Source: Mesostigma viride (taxonomy: Eukaryota > Streptophyta > Mesostigmatophyceae > Mesostigmatales > Mesostigmataceae). Taken from it: a DNA stretch of 45,000 bases. Under the pieces are notes generated by a model that was given only the letters and a program-made list of their open reading frames with translations, was not told where the DNA came from and made no database searches. The position numbers and the translations under genes were made by a program. Shown in pieces: positions 20,045-29,495 of this stretch; the stretch's first letter is position 1; each line of letters starts with the position of its first letter. Location: NCBI GenBank assembly GCA_009746045.1, contig RPFO01000253.1, positions 1,152,069 to 1,197,068 of the forward strand. The letters are read 5' to 3'.

Positions 20045-20844
20045 AATGGAACTCATCCCTGGAAAGGTGTCGTTCACTACAGACAGATATCAAGACATTC
20101 CGGAACTTGATATTGACATTAAGGTGAGGGTCCCATGCCAGCACCCCTGAAACCATATAATAGAATATCATGCACTGCTGACCTAGGGGTACCCAAGAGA
20201 TGATTTTAGCATGTAAATGGGATGTATGGGGGTCCCACCACTGGTTGAGGGCGGTATACACGATTATACGCCGGTAATGAGCTAAAAATAGCAAAAGACG
20301 CTATTTATGAAGCATTTTGCCTAGGACAATGGGTGCATCATTTTGGACGTTGCAATACATGTTCCTCTAAATGCCCCAGTTTGAAAATTTCCCACCTAAT
20401 TGGGACCCCAAAATAATGAGTATTTCATGAGTTATTAATTTTTCCCCCAAAAGGGTACTTTTTTGGGCTGGAAAAAATAAATCAAATCAATAACACATAA
20501 TTTGGGCCTGGCCCTACAAAATCAAATACTACATGTGGGCAAACGGCCTCCACAAAATTTGAGCTCATTCTGACAACAAATGTGGAAGTTATAACGTTTG
20601 GCAGTTGGCCACCTGTGCAGGCGCTAAGGCAGGCAAGAGTGAGTATTAAGGCACACTAGCACTTCCTATGCCATCCAGGAGGCTCCACAACGCGCCCAAT
20701 TTGACCACAACGTACAAGGAGGTGGCTGGGCACCTCATGTGCCCTTGCCTTCCCTCGGCATGGGCAACCTTACGTGTGTGTGCACAGCAATGAGGCAGGT
20801 AGCTCTACATGGCTAGCCAACACTTCAAAAGCATATCCCAGGTA
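20045..20844. other. AT-rich stretch without genes
   Basis: This stretch is richer in A/T than its neighbours, with homopolymer runs and no ORF with coding character. No repeat shared with other parts of the window was noticed. It ends with the target site ATGGTGTGAGC of the next element. Confidence 0.5.
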
Positions 20845-21014
20845 TATGGTGTGAGCCTCTTTTAGGACATCGAGCCACGAGGTAGCCATGGCTGACGGCG
20901 GAGCTCATAACTTTCACGTTTGAGCACCGAATTTAGTCGTGAATATCACAACAGTCGCTTCGTCTTTCTAAGACGCACATGCTGATATAATTTTCCGACG
21001 CTATTACGCAATAT

Positions 21015-21952
21015 ATGGCGAATAAACGCGCCTCGACGCAACGCAGCCTGGCGGCTGCGCTCGGCAATGAAAATACGTCTGCAGCCCCGGCAGCAGATTT
21101 GCCCTCAAGCCCGGAAGGCAACGGTGACACTAGTCGTGCACTGGTGGTTGCCCAGCCCCCTCACGGACTTGCCTCGCCCTCTGCATCGCCTGAGCCTAAA
21201 CGTAGCCGCCCTGAGGATCCGCCCCCTGACGAGCCGGGCTGGAAAGAAACCGACTTTGACGCCAAATCAGCTACATGGTGGACACAAGGCCAAGCAGCTC
21301 CCATCCAGTTTATGAACGCCGTGTTCTTCGGGTCGCGCACCTCGCTTCTTGCCCTGTGCAAGCACTTTTACGTCCAAGGTCGCATCATTTCGCCTACCCG
21401 CAATGATTACTCGTCGGATCTGTCCCGCTACTCCCGCCCCCGCCTTCAGCTCCTCGCCCTCTGCTGCCTCCTCGGGCGCTCTGTCGCCGAGATCTGCCCC
21501 CCCCCCTCCACCGGCTCCGAAATTCGCTCCATCATCAACAAGGCCATCGAACAGCACGTGACACCCCTGGCCGCAGATGTGGCGGCCATGGGCGGCACCT
21601 GGCTGCCGAGCTTCCCCTCCTCTCCTCCACCACCACCGCCACCTCCAAGCTCCTCGCCTCCACCTCCACCACAACCGACGCCCTCACCGCCCAGCTCCTG
21701 GCCATCGACAAGCGCCTGCAGGACAATGCCATAGCTATCGAATGCTTGTGCACAGAACACCGCCGGCATCACTGCCCAGGCGGTGAAGGACATCGCCGCT
21801 CGGCCAGCCCCTGCTGGCCCTGCCGGCGATGCTACTCCCATCCCGACCTGGGCGGACATGCTTAAGCAGCACGCCACCTCCACCACCTCCGCCGTCGCCG
21901 CCCAGCTTAAGCAGCAGATGCTGGACCTCCGCGAGGAGGCCGAGCTCGCCAA
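21015..21952 (+). pseudogene. family Z ORF1, N-terminal part
   Basis: ATG 21,015 (MANKRASTQRSLAAALGNEN), preceded by a 5' UTR shared with copies A and D. The N-terminal domain includes DEPGWKETDFDAKSATWWTQ and FMNAVFFGSRTSLLALCKHF, then SRYSRPRLQLLALCCLLGRS. A helical/coiled segment (NKAIEQHVTPLAADVAAMGG) follows, a frameshift near 21,600 leads to Ser/Thr-rich LTAQLLAIDKRLQDNAIAI, and another leads to TPIPTWADMLKQHATSTTSA and QQMLDLREEAELA. 'TWADMLK' before the RRM is also seen in the element D protein (SWADLLKSQ). The order N-domain, coiled coil, RRM fits an L1-type RNA-binding ORF1 protein. Two frameshifts break it. Confidence 0.75.
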
Positions 21953-23990
21953 TTAATTAATTAATTAATAAGCACGTGACTGCGTCACGTGGGTGCCAAT
22001 ACAGAGTAAAGGAACCTTCAACCCTATATACACAGTGAGAAGGAGGGAGGGCGCCCTAGCTTCTCTCACTGCCGCAGGTGGGCAGGCCACAGAGCGCTCT
22101 CTCCACGGCATGGTGCCGGGGCGCAACACTGTGGGTGCAATACAACCAGTGCAATACCATAGGTAGGCTGACGCATAGCTTATGCTACAAATGTGAGGTG
22201 GGCTCAAGACGTCGGCTAATTAAGGCGCAAGCTGATGGCCACAAGGTGCCAGAGCTAATTGAAGGTACTATAACGCTGTGCGCTAATATCGTTTCAAGTG
22301 CTGTAATGCCTAAGCTATCCCATCATCGATTGCCCCCATCTACTAGACAACTAGCTGGAGTGCTCTATCCCGGGGAAGCCCGGGGGGGCTTCCACAGTTT
22401 CTTGTTGACATAGAGGTCCCCGCCCCGCCAGTACACTTGGGGCTTCTCGGGGTTGGTCTTGTGGCGGATGTAGTCGGGCCACTGATCGCGGCGTTGCTGC
22501 TGCTGGGCTGGCGTCAGGTCGTCGTCAAGCGACCAGGAGGTGTCCACCAGCTTCTTGCGGCGAGAGAGGAACCGAACTCGGGCGGTGATGTCGCTGAAGG
22601 TGAGGACCACTGGAGGGGGCCCAGCCTTGGCCCGTGGATGGGGCAGGCGGTAGGCGCCCTGCAGTATCGCACCTGGCAGCTGCATGCGCGCCAAGAGCTC
22701 GTTTCTTCAGCTCGTCGAGAAGAGAGTCTGGGGTCTCCTCCGGCAGCATGTCGAAGCGCCTGAGGATGACCCGGCAGCGGCGACGGTCGCGGTCGAAGCG
22801 GCCTCGCGGCGCGTGTCTTCCAGCTCCTGGAGCTTGGTGGTGATGGCGGTCGTGGTAGAGGATGCCTGGCTCTTGAGCAGGTCCGCCCAGGAGGCGCGGG
22901 TCGAGGGGTCATCGCTAGCCCTACCAGCAGGTTGGGAGGCGATGGTGGCCGTTCGCTCGGCGATCTCGGGGACCTGCGTGGCCAGGGCGTCTACCTTGGC
23001 AGCAACTGCCTCAAGTTTCACGGTGCCTTGGCCGACTCGGCCTTCCACCTGGTTAAGGCGGGTGGTCACAGTGGCTGTGGCCTCGGAAACTTTGGTGGCA
23101 ATGTGCTCTTGCGTAGCAGTAAACTGAGGCTGGAGCTTAAGGGCGACTCTGGCTTCAATGTTGTTGACCTTGGCCGAGAGAGTGTTGAGTGGGCCGTCAG
23201 GCGCGTTCAGGGCGGCGAGCTGCTCAGCCATCGGCGCCAGCTGCTCCGCCACTGCAGCTCGGACTGATGGAGTCCGTGCTGGGGGAGGTGCTGCTTTGCG
23301 GGGATGCTGCAGCTGCTGTGGCTGCCCGTCTGCGCTCATGCAGGAGGCTCCTGAGGCCAGCGTAGCCAATCTGGGTGATGTCGTGGGCGTCGCAGCGCAG
23401 GTAGCTGCACATGATGACTGCCTTCAAGTACGCCTCCGGTTCTTGAAGCAGCCATTCCCAGGCGGGCTTGGTGACCTTGTCGCCAGGGGTAGGCAGGAAA
23501 AGTTCGTCATGGCGGGCCAGGAACTTGATAACATCGTCACATTGTTCCTTCGTGAGCGTAAAGATTTCCAAGATGCAAAAATCCCGCTGGCCGGCGCCGA
23601 AGCGGCGGACGTCCCATTTGGTATGGGAAGTTCGGGTTTTCTTGGGAATGGGCGACGAATTTGGCGTAGAGCACTGCGTCGAGGGAGGCAGACCGGGGGG
23701 GAGAGCTTCGATCAGCGCAAAAAGGTTGGCGTCCGCAGGAGTTGATGTCGCACGTGCTGCTGTCGACGGGAATGCCGACGACAGCTCAAACTGAAAATGT
23801 TTGTCAAGGCTGCGTTTTGGTGGCATTTGCAAAATACTGCGTTACAGCCGTAACCGATTATACTAGCAGATGCGTCTTGAAAAGATGCATCTGATGCAAG
23901 TAGCCTGACTGAATTTGGGGCTCAGACGCAAAAGTTCTGAGCTCCGCCGTCAGCCATGTCCGCTCGTGGCTCGTGGCTCGTATACTACCT
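21953..23990 (-). mobile_element. 2.04 kb ORF1-only LINE (family D) nested in family Z
   Basis: Flanked by a perfect 11-bp duplication GAGCTCGCCAA (21,942-21,952 and 23,991-24,001). Minus-strand order: 5' UTR with CATGGCTGACGGCGGAGCTC (shared with Z elements), ORF1 (start 23,826, stop 22,365) and a ~390-bp 3' UTR. It ends with the hairpin CACGTGACTGCGTCACGTG (plus-strand 21,973-21,991) and an AATTAATTAATTAATTAATA tail. There is no room for ORF2 between the ORF1 stop and the tail. A 5'-truncated relative is at 38,127-38,446. The insertion postdates the Z element. Confidence 0.9.
22365..23826 (-). pseudogene. family D ORF1 (RNA-binding protein), frameshifted
   Basis: ATG at 23,826 gives MPPKRSLDKHFQFELSSAF. 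The N-domain reads WDVRRFGAGQRDFCILEIFT, VIKFLARHDELFLPTPGDKV and YLKAVIMCSYLRCDAHDITQ. After a frameshift near 23,300 comes a coiled coil (APMAEQLAALNAPDGPLNTL, KVNNIEARVALKLQPQ, TTRLNQVEGRVGQGTVKLEA, VDALATQVPEIAERTA), then RASWADLLKSQASSTTTAI. After another shift RRCRVILRRFDMLPEETPD (RRM) appears. The C-terminal domain is FLSRRKKLVDTSWSLDDDLT, PAQQQQRRDQWPDYIRHK and VYWRGGDLYVNKKLW, stop TAG 22,365-22,367. About 480 codons in all if restored, which is long for an ORF1. It is broken by at least three frameshifts. It probably binds element RNA as a coiled-coil oligomer. Confidence 0.75.
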
Positions 23991-24001
23991 GAGCTCGCCA
24001 A

Positions 24002-24448
24002 GCGCAGCCTTAACGTCATAGTCAAGCACTTCGACCCGCTGCAGGACGAGACCTCCGAGACCCTTGCCCTGGCGTTTGAGAACAAAATCCTTGTCCCCAT
24101 GGCTATCACTGGTAAGGGCAAGCCGCGGGGGGGGACCCGCCTTCCCCGCTCGCGGGGTAAGGCCGGCCCCTCCCCCTTGCTCCTCACCTTTGACACCATG
24201 CATGGCGGATAAGATGGAGTTCCTCAAGTGTCGCAAGCGGCTTGGGGGGACCGCCTACACGCTGGACGACGACTTGACCTTGATGCAGCAACAACGGCGA
24301 CGGGAGCTATGGCCGACCTACCTCCAGCTTCGGCAGACGGCGGGCCGGGCAGAAGCCGGTCTACTGGAAGGGGGCGGACATCTACGTCGCCCACAAGCCC
24401 TGGCAGGCGACCCCTGCCGCCCCAGCCACCCCAGCCACCCCAGCCTAG
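24002..24448 (+). pseudogene. family Z ORF1, RRM and C-terminal part
   Basis: This continues the ORF1 interrupted at 21,952: ELAKRSLNVIVKHFDPLQD then ETLALAFENKIL, matching RVILRRFDMLPEETPDSLLD in element D. 'NVIVKHF' is the RNP-type first strand of the ORF1 RRM. After frameshifts it reads MEFLKCRKRLGGTAYTLDDD, LTLMQQQRRRELWPTYLQLR and PVYWKGADIYVAHKPWQ, ending in Ala/Pro/Thr repeats at TAG 24,446-24,448. The 'LDDDLT..QQQ.R...W' block corresponds to the C-terminal domain of L1 ORF1 proteins. It is a pseudogene with at least two frameshifts. Confidence 0.75.
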
Positions 24449-24902
24449 GGAATATATAGCAGTAGTGTAGACTAGCAAGCTTAGTGACGTGGCGATGTAT
24501 GCCTACGTGATGGGCCCACACCCGCCCTTGCAATAGCCGTAGCAATTTCGAGTCATGCTTTGCCCATGCAGGGAGTTACTCTCTGCTGAGAGGCCATGTG
24601 TACCCCAGCTATAGCCTAGCCACATACCTTCCACCCCATATGTCATGCAGGCCTTCTAGGCCCTCTCCCCAAGCCGCCTTCTGTGCCTGTGCTTGTTTAG
24701 GAGGCATGAACCATCATGGCGGTGCAGGTGCACCTTAAGTGCACCCAGAGCAGGTGATAGTTGTACATCCTACACCTGCAGGTTGTCGCCCTGATTGTAT
24801 TACAAACCCATAGATGCCCCTTTCTCAGGGCTATGTGTTACATATGCTTCCCACGGAGCTATGATTTTAATTAATTAAATAATTAATTAATATGGTGTGA
24901 GC

Positions 24903-26074
24903 ATCATACCAAAAGCACGATGTCCAGTGCAAATACACTCTAGTACGCCATATCCACTGATTGCCCAACCAAGGTGAACAACAGACAGTCCACAAAGAAA
25001 GCATACTTACCATACATGCTGCGTGCCAGGGCTTCTTACCTTGGTTACTTTGCCTTGCCAGCATATGATAGGGCTCTCCCACAATGCAGTGGGAGAGAGG
25101 CCAAGAAAACAATGATAATCCCTACCTACACGCAGTTCCACCCATGCAGTATGCCCCTCAGAACACCCACTATCGCCTTTCTTTCCAGCACAACTGTTTG
25201 CTAAGAAACAAGCTCAAGCTTGTGAGCCTCTAAGCACGCTGCTACTAAGAAAGGCTGCGTCAAAATTCACGTAAAGCTGAGTGCTGTTAGCAAACTCCTT
25301 CCAAGAAACCACACTACAAATCCCTCATGACTTGCCGACATGCCATGGCTCACGCCTTGACACGTCCCGGCCATGCAACGTAATTAAAATCACTGAAAGC
25401 TGCCAGGAATTTGGCAATGCGCAGCACGGAACGGCAACATACCTGGTGCTAACTGCACGGAAAGAAGGCGAAAACTTGCGTTGATAACCCTTTAAGGAAG
25501 CGAAACATCGATAAGGTGACGCTGAGCACACGATCGTGCCATTACCGCCATTGTACTTCGCCCAGCGGCGCAAGAAAGACCAACCTTCCACGGAAAGATA
25601 AGACGCGCATCCCGCCAGCCTGGAGAGTGTCTTAACGATAATGACGGAAATCTTGCCAAAACCCAGCAGATTTTTTAAAGCTTTACTAATAACAATTTAA
25701 ACGCATCCTTGACGCTAAAATTGAAGCCCAAAAAAACTGACAATCACCGCCGCTAGCGTGCATTCTCATTTATTCCTCGCGACGAAATTTTCATATTGGG
25801 ACCCCGTGGCGATGGTCATCAATAAAATCATCGACATTGCAAAACGCACAAACTCCGCCATGAAATAACATCATAAACTCATGTACTTTAAGATTCGCGC
25901 ATTTTCTCTGCATTCCGCATGCTATCTTTGTCTAGTTTGCCTGAAATCACGTCGCCATGGCCAGCTCCGGTAGGGGTGCGCGCACCGTGCACCACTTTTT
26001 CACGGTACGGACAAGGTACGGACGGGTACCGCGACTTTTTTCGGCGCCAAAAAATTCGCGCCGGGACCGTCACC
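24903..26074. other. 1.2 kb without a recognised gene
   Basis: No ORF shows coding character. The stretch is AT-richer from about 25,600 (TTTTTTAAAG, AACAATTTAAAC). It ends with GGGACCGTCACC directly before the tail of the minus-strand LINE. Nothing else was identified. Confidence 0.5.
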
Positions 26075-26203
26075 TTAAATTAACATGCCTCCGTTGGGAG
26101 ATCATGTAGCACATATTCCGTGATGGATGGGTGGAGTGGAGGGAGCCGCGTAATCGAACTACCCTAACGCTAAGCTATCTAGTCTAGAAAAATCCTAACT
26201 ACA

Positions 26204-26540
26204 CTACTCATCAAACGCCTCCTCCTCTTGGGGGGAGGTGGCTTGCCCACAGGGGCTGGCGTGTGAGCCTTGACAATCTTCTGCCACCGCGTCTTGTTCA
26301 GACTGCATGGCAGTCCAAAGAAGGGAAAGAGAGTGGATGCGGTATTCAAACTGGGCTGGGACCACTAGGTCGATTGTCCAGCAACATCTGGATGTAGTTC
26401 GTGACATGTTTCCCTACCCTTTTTGGGATGCCCTTGGGGCCAGGCCAGGTCAGAATATGCCGCCCTGGCTGGCCAAGCCGCTGGGGGCCTGCCAGACCAA
26501 GGCCGGTGTCGACCTGGCTGGTGCGAGCAAGGTGTCCTAC
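26204..26540 (-). pseudogene. ORF2 C-terminus (family W)
   Basis: On the minus strand the sequence is about 90% identical by eye to 6,320-6,660 and ends with a KPPPPK..R-type region (26,204-26,260) interrupted by small indels, e.g. CGATTGTCCAGCAACATCTG against the other copy. The GHLART-equivalent region is near 26,520-26,545 in a degraded frame. No function is expected. Confidence 0.65.
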
Positions 26541-26680
26541 AAATTAATGCTATCCTACGCTGCCTAATTAATCTCGTCCGAAATACGAGGCATACCCTGA
26601 TACAAAGACTCTAATGACGGGCGCTTGGAAAGCCCTACGTTCAGGACCTGTCGGAGCATCCTGTAAACCGTGCCGTCGAG

Positions 26681-26884
26681 CTAAGCTGCCTGTGTGGGTG
26701 TGATTGTCCACGCCTCGGCGCCATACGTGAGCACCGTGAGGACGAGGACCTTGAAGAGCATGCGCTTGCGGTGCTCGCCCAGGCCCTTGGAGCGCCAGTA
26801 GGTGTTGAGCGAACGGAGCCTGTCCCAGGCCAGGCCGATGCGGATGTCTACATCGTCTGCGGTGTCAGGGAGCGAACTCCCCAA
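26681..26884 (-). pseudogene. RT C-terminal segment (family W)
   Basis: The frame reads LGSSLPDTADDVDIRIGLAW, LRSLNTYWRSKGLGEHRKR and LFKVLVLTVLTYGAEAWTIT. This aligns with the KLLGSLLPSCEVDVDHRISL ... LTYGAETWTLT region of the intact RT at 15,852-17,198. A stop at 26,681 and frameshifts on both sides separate it from the fused ORF above and the C-terminal piece below. The apparent Met start is internal. Confidence 0.7.
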
Positions 26885-27428
26885 CAGTTTGAAGCGATCG
26901 CGGAACGGGACCTCCGTCCCGTCGAGCAGGCACGGCAGCTGCCGCCGGTGGGAGACTGGAGGCCCCGATCACCATCGCCTCAGTTTTGACACTAATCTCC
27001 AACCCCACCGCCCTCGCCTCCAGGCCCAGACAGTCCAGCGATGGTAAAGCCTCCCCCTCCTCCGAAGAGGAGGAATCCTCTTCCACCTGTCGCCCTGGGG
27101 CGGGTGGCATGAGGTTCGGGGCAACCTCGGACTCGTTGCGAGTCCCGGTGCCCCTGTTCCCCTGGGGGGCAGACGCCTCGGCAGCGACAGCTTCACGCTG
27201 CCGGCGAGGGGTGTCCGCCACCACCATGCGATAGGTGACATTCTCGTCACGCTGACGCGGTGGGGAACTCGGAGGAGAAGTTCTCCTCTGAGACGCCGTA
27301 AACGGCAGTCTCGCGGTGATGGGTGGCTCCCGGCTAGCAGGAGGCCGACCCCGACCGTTTCCTGCCCCGTCCCGCTGGGGGTTGGGGCGGACATTGTTGT
27401 TTTTCGCATCCGAATTCTTCGGCGCCAT
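26865..27428 (-). pseudogene. ORF1 N-terminus fused to RT segment (family W)
   Basis: ATG at 27,428 (MAPKNSDAKNNNVRPNPQRD) opens a basic, disordered N-terminal region (GRPPASREPPITARLPFTAS, PPRQRDENVTYRMVVADTPR) and an acidic stretch EEDSSSSEEGEALPS. At about 27,053 it continues in frame into LDCLGLEARAVGLEISVKTE, which is RT sequence: the same motif follows YADD in the other LINEs (WLDCLALEARAVGLE). The frame then shifts (PVPRSLQTVGEFAP) and stops at 26,865. The deletion has made an in-frame ORF1-ORF2 chimera of about 140 + 30 residues. Whether it is translated is unknown. Confidence 0.65.
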
Positions 27429-27483
27429 TTCACAATCCAAGTTAGATATAGAGAGACGTTGGAGACGTTGGTGGAACTCAGTG

Positions 27484-27508
27484 TGAGACTGTGATTATCA
27501 CAGTCTCA
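27484..27508. promoter_or_regulatory. perfect 12-bp-arm palindrome
   Basis: TGAGACTGTGAT-T-ATCACAGTCTCA: perfect 12-nt arms around one central base. It lies 56 bp upstream of the family W ORF1 start, so within its likely 5' UTR or promoter region. It could form a cruciform or an RNA hairpin. No function has been shown. Confidence 0.5.
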
Positions 27509-27861
27509 TGCATATTATGCAGTAACGCTAGGGATCGGGCGTTCCTTGTCATTATTCACTCCATCTGTGGGCACACATTATATGTCGTGACACATCACTC
27601 ACACGAGTTCCCTAGGACAACTGGACTACGCTCAATGGTCCGCCACGTGTCCAGGCTCTAGAGGCTTCTAGACCTGTAGCAACGTTACTACGCACAACGT
27701 CCACACGTAGACTAGTTGCTAGCTACGTAACTTGCGTACACGTGTGTGCGTCGCGCCACAACCGGCGCTCGGCACTGTCATTCAGTCTCCGCCAGAATAA
27801 CTCCGGTCACATTGTATGTTCCCCCTGTGTGGCTCCGGCTACAAGTCAGCCTCGAGGTATC
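27509..27861. other. 350 bp without a recognised gene
   Basis: Rich in CTAG/ACGT-type short palindromes (e.g. TCTAGAGGCTTCTAGACC near 27,657). No ORF or shared repeat was identified. Confidence 0.4.
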
Positions 27862-28140
27862 TCAGCTAACTGACGTGGGTGTCTGAGAGCATTCACGAGT
27901 GGTGTGCAGACCCTCAGGCAATGACATATGCTCCCTAACAAACCTATCAGCTTCTATGATGTTATCAAACCCCTTCCACTTAGCACTAGAGCCAAGGTTA
28001 GACATTATCTTATCCTTGATATGCTCTTCACATGCCTTCCAACTATAAAATATGGCTGGTCTACCCTCGCCCCCATCATGGGCCACGGCATAGTAAGGAA
28101 ACCCAGATTGACCACCCTTATTTATCCTTCGCCTGGGCAT
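27862..28140 (-). CDS. RNase H1-type hybrid-binding domain ORF
   Basis: ATG at 28,140 (MPRRRINKGGQSGFPYYAVA), stop TGA at 27,862; 92 residues. Motifs YYAVAHDGGEGRPAIFYSW, CEEHIKDK, AKWKGFDNIIEADRFVREH match the small hybrid-binding domain found at the N-terminus of eukaryotic RNase H1 and in the viroplasmin-like family (Pfam Cauli_VI): an aromatic YxV strand, a 'Y.SW..C' strand-helix, and 'KGF....A..F'. The domain binds RNA/DNA hybrids. The catalytic RNase H domain is not present downstream, so this is either a stand-alone domain, an exon of a larger gene, or a retroelement remnant. A solo LTR of unrelated type lies 0.8 kb upstream. An exon is the main alternative. Confidence 0.6.
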   Translation of the reverse strand: MPRRRINKGGQSGFPYYAVAHDGGEGRPAIFYSWKACEEHIKDKIMSNLGSSAKWKGFDNIIEADRFVREHMSLPEGLHTTRECSQTPTSVS

Positions 28141-28919
28141 GTTACATAGTAGGCTAGCAGAAGCTTGCAAGCAGGAGAAAAGGAGTTCCCAGGGCTACCT
28201 CTAGGTGCAGTGACCTTTACCAAAAATGAAACGAGGAAGAAGAACAGAGTCTAACACAGCACACGCCCGAGCCTTCCGCAGAGCAAGGGCACATTACGCT
28301 CCTCCCCCACGCGGGGCACACAGAGGTAAACACCGTCAACATAGTCGGCAACAGCCAGACGGTATCCACCCCACGACCCTTGCAGGTCAAACAACGATGG
28401 GCGTCTCCGCGACGTCCATTGGCACAAACGACATTTAAACACCTATAGCGAGCACAACATTTAACATCAACCCCCTACGCGTGCGGTCCCGGAGAGAAGG
28501 CGAGCGCGCAAGCTAGCCTTCCACAGGCCTGCTTAGCTCATAAAGGGATAGATCTAAACTAGGGGACGTACCATCGTCAATGTCGTTGATAACCCCTGAG
28601 CTGGCCGCCACCTGGTGTCGTTGAAGGCGAGCCCTGGCCGCCACTAGGTGTCGTTGAAAACAGGGGAAATGGACGCTATTGTCGATAGCACCTCACCACA
28701 GGACCGTGGCTGGCCCCGCCGAGTATCCCAGACTGGCCGCTTGCTTTCTAGATCGTCGTTGACTCCCTTACGGGCTGGCCGCCGACCTGTCGGTAATCGT
28801 TGAATTCCGGAACCTCTATCTACGCCAAGCACCGCCTTGAGTATCCTAATTGGCTTCACTAACCCTCTCCGCGAGAGTTAGCTAACCTCTCCAGCACATT
28901 TTTCCTCCGAATTAACCAG
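28141..28919. other. stretch with small direct repeats, no clear gene
   Basis: CTGGCCGCCACYWGGTGTCG with TTGAA following occurs at 28,601 and 28,634 (33-bp spacing), with a diverged third copy near 28,773 (CTGGCCGCCGACCTGTCGGT). A minus frame at 28,251-28,442 reads MFKCRLCQWTSRRRPSLFDL and could be a zinc-finger-like piece upstream of the hybrid-binding ORF, but support is weak. Confidence 0.4.
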
Positions 28920-29489
28920 TGTTACGTCCCAGCCCAGACACCTAGCCTCAGCTACGTAGCGAAAGATTCTCCAGGCCGGAATTAGGAATAATCAAGGTGG
29001 CCTAATGCAGATTGCGCTTCACGACGTGTGTCGTGAGATATCTCGCTCCACGGCTTGATGCCAAGCTAATTGTTACACACTTATATTGGCTAGCAATACC
29101 AATTACAAATGGATAGTTGCCCCAGGCTCAATGTGAAGGTGTCTTCGCACTTAACATTCATCAAACCAAGAGGACGAGACTCTCGTCCTTGGACTAATTT
29201 AACCTAGGCCTCAATTGCGGCGCAGATACAACGCCGATCCTTCTAGAACAATCCAACTCATACATTCCACGTAGGATCCCCGGGCCGACATCGACCCCCA
29301 ACTACAGGATCCACGCATAGAACTACAGACAAGTCCAGAACTGGCGTGGCGCGACTGCACCGGCCAGGACCAAAATAACTAGTCCAATTCACACGATTAC
29401 CATAGTCCATACAAACTATTTCAACAGGCCAAACTGCCTTAGTAATTTATTCCATTGTTACGTCCGTCCGAAAGGGCCGGTCCGTAACA
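28920..29489 (-). mobile_element. solo LTR, second copy
   Basis: 570 bp, minus strand: starts (sense) TGTTACGGACCGGCCC at 29,489 and ends ..GGGACGTAACA at 28,920. It is homologous over its length to the interrupted LTR at 5,307-6,276. The flanks are ACCAG (28,915-28,919) and ACCGG (29,490-29,494), a possible 5-bp target duplication with one mismatch. Its right edge touches the start of the second family Y LINE copy. Confidence 0.75.
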
Positions 29490-29495
29490 ACCGGA

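Larger units (their letters stand above)
20857..24890 (+). mobile_element. 2.0 kb ORF1-only LINE (family Z) with nested insertion
   Basis: Flanked by ATGGTGTGAGC at 20,846-20,856 and 24,892-24,902. The left part 20,857-21,952 and right part 24,002-24,890 join perfectly at a GAGCTCGCCAA duplicated by the nested element. Together they make about 1,985 bp: a 5' UTR, one ORF1, a 440-bp 3' UTR, the hairpin GCTTCCCACGGAGC (24,846-24,859) and a TTAATTAATTAAATAATTAA tail. ORF1 is followed directly by the 3' UTR, with no endonuclease or reverse transcriptase. This is a non-autonomous, half-LINE organisation. Confidence 0.85.
26075..27428 (-). mobile_element. internally deleted LINE (family W copy 2)
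   Basis: Minus strand. The 3' end has CATG then TTAATTTAA (26,075-26,083), preceded by the hairpin-forming CTCCCAACGGAGG (plus-strand 26,088-26,100), and matches the family W copy at 6,294-6,791. Upstream it holds ORF2 C-terminal sequence (26,204-26,540), an RT C-terminal segment (26,681-26,884) and then an ORF1 N-terminus (27,428 inwards). The endonuclease, most of the RT and most of ORF1 are missing. The 5' UTR presumably extends beyond 27,428, but the 5' end and target duplication were not found. Confidence 0.7.

Noticed and set aside
22437-23794. Several plus-strand ORFs over 100 codons
   Set aside because: They are antisense shadows of the minus-strand ORF1 of element D.
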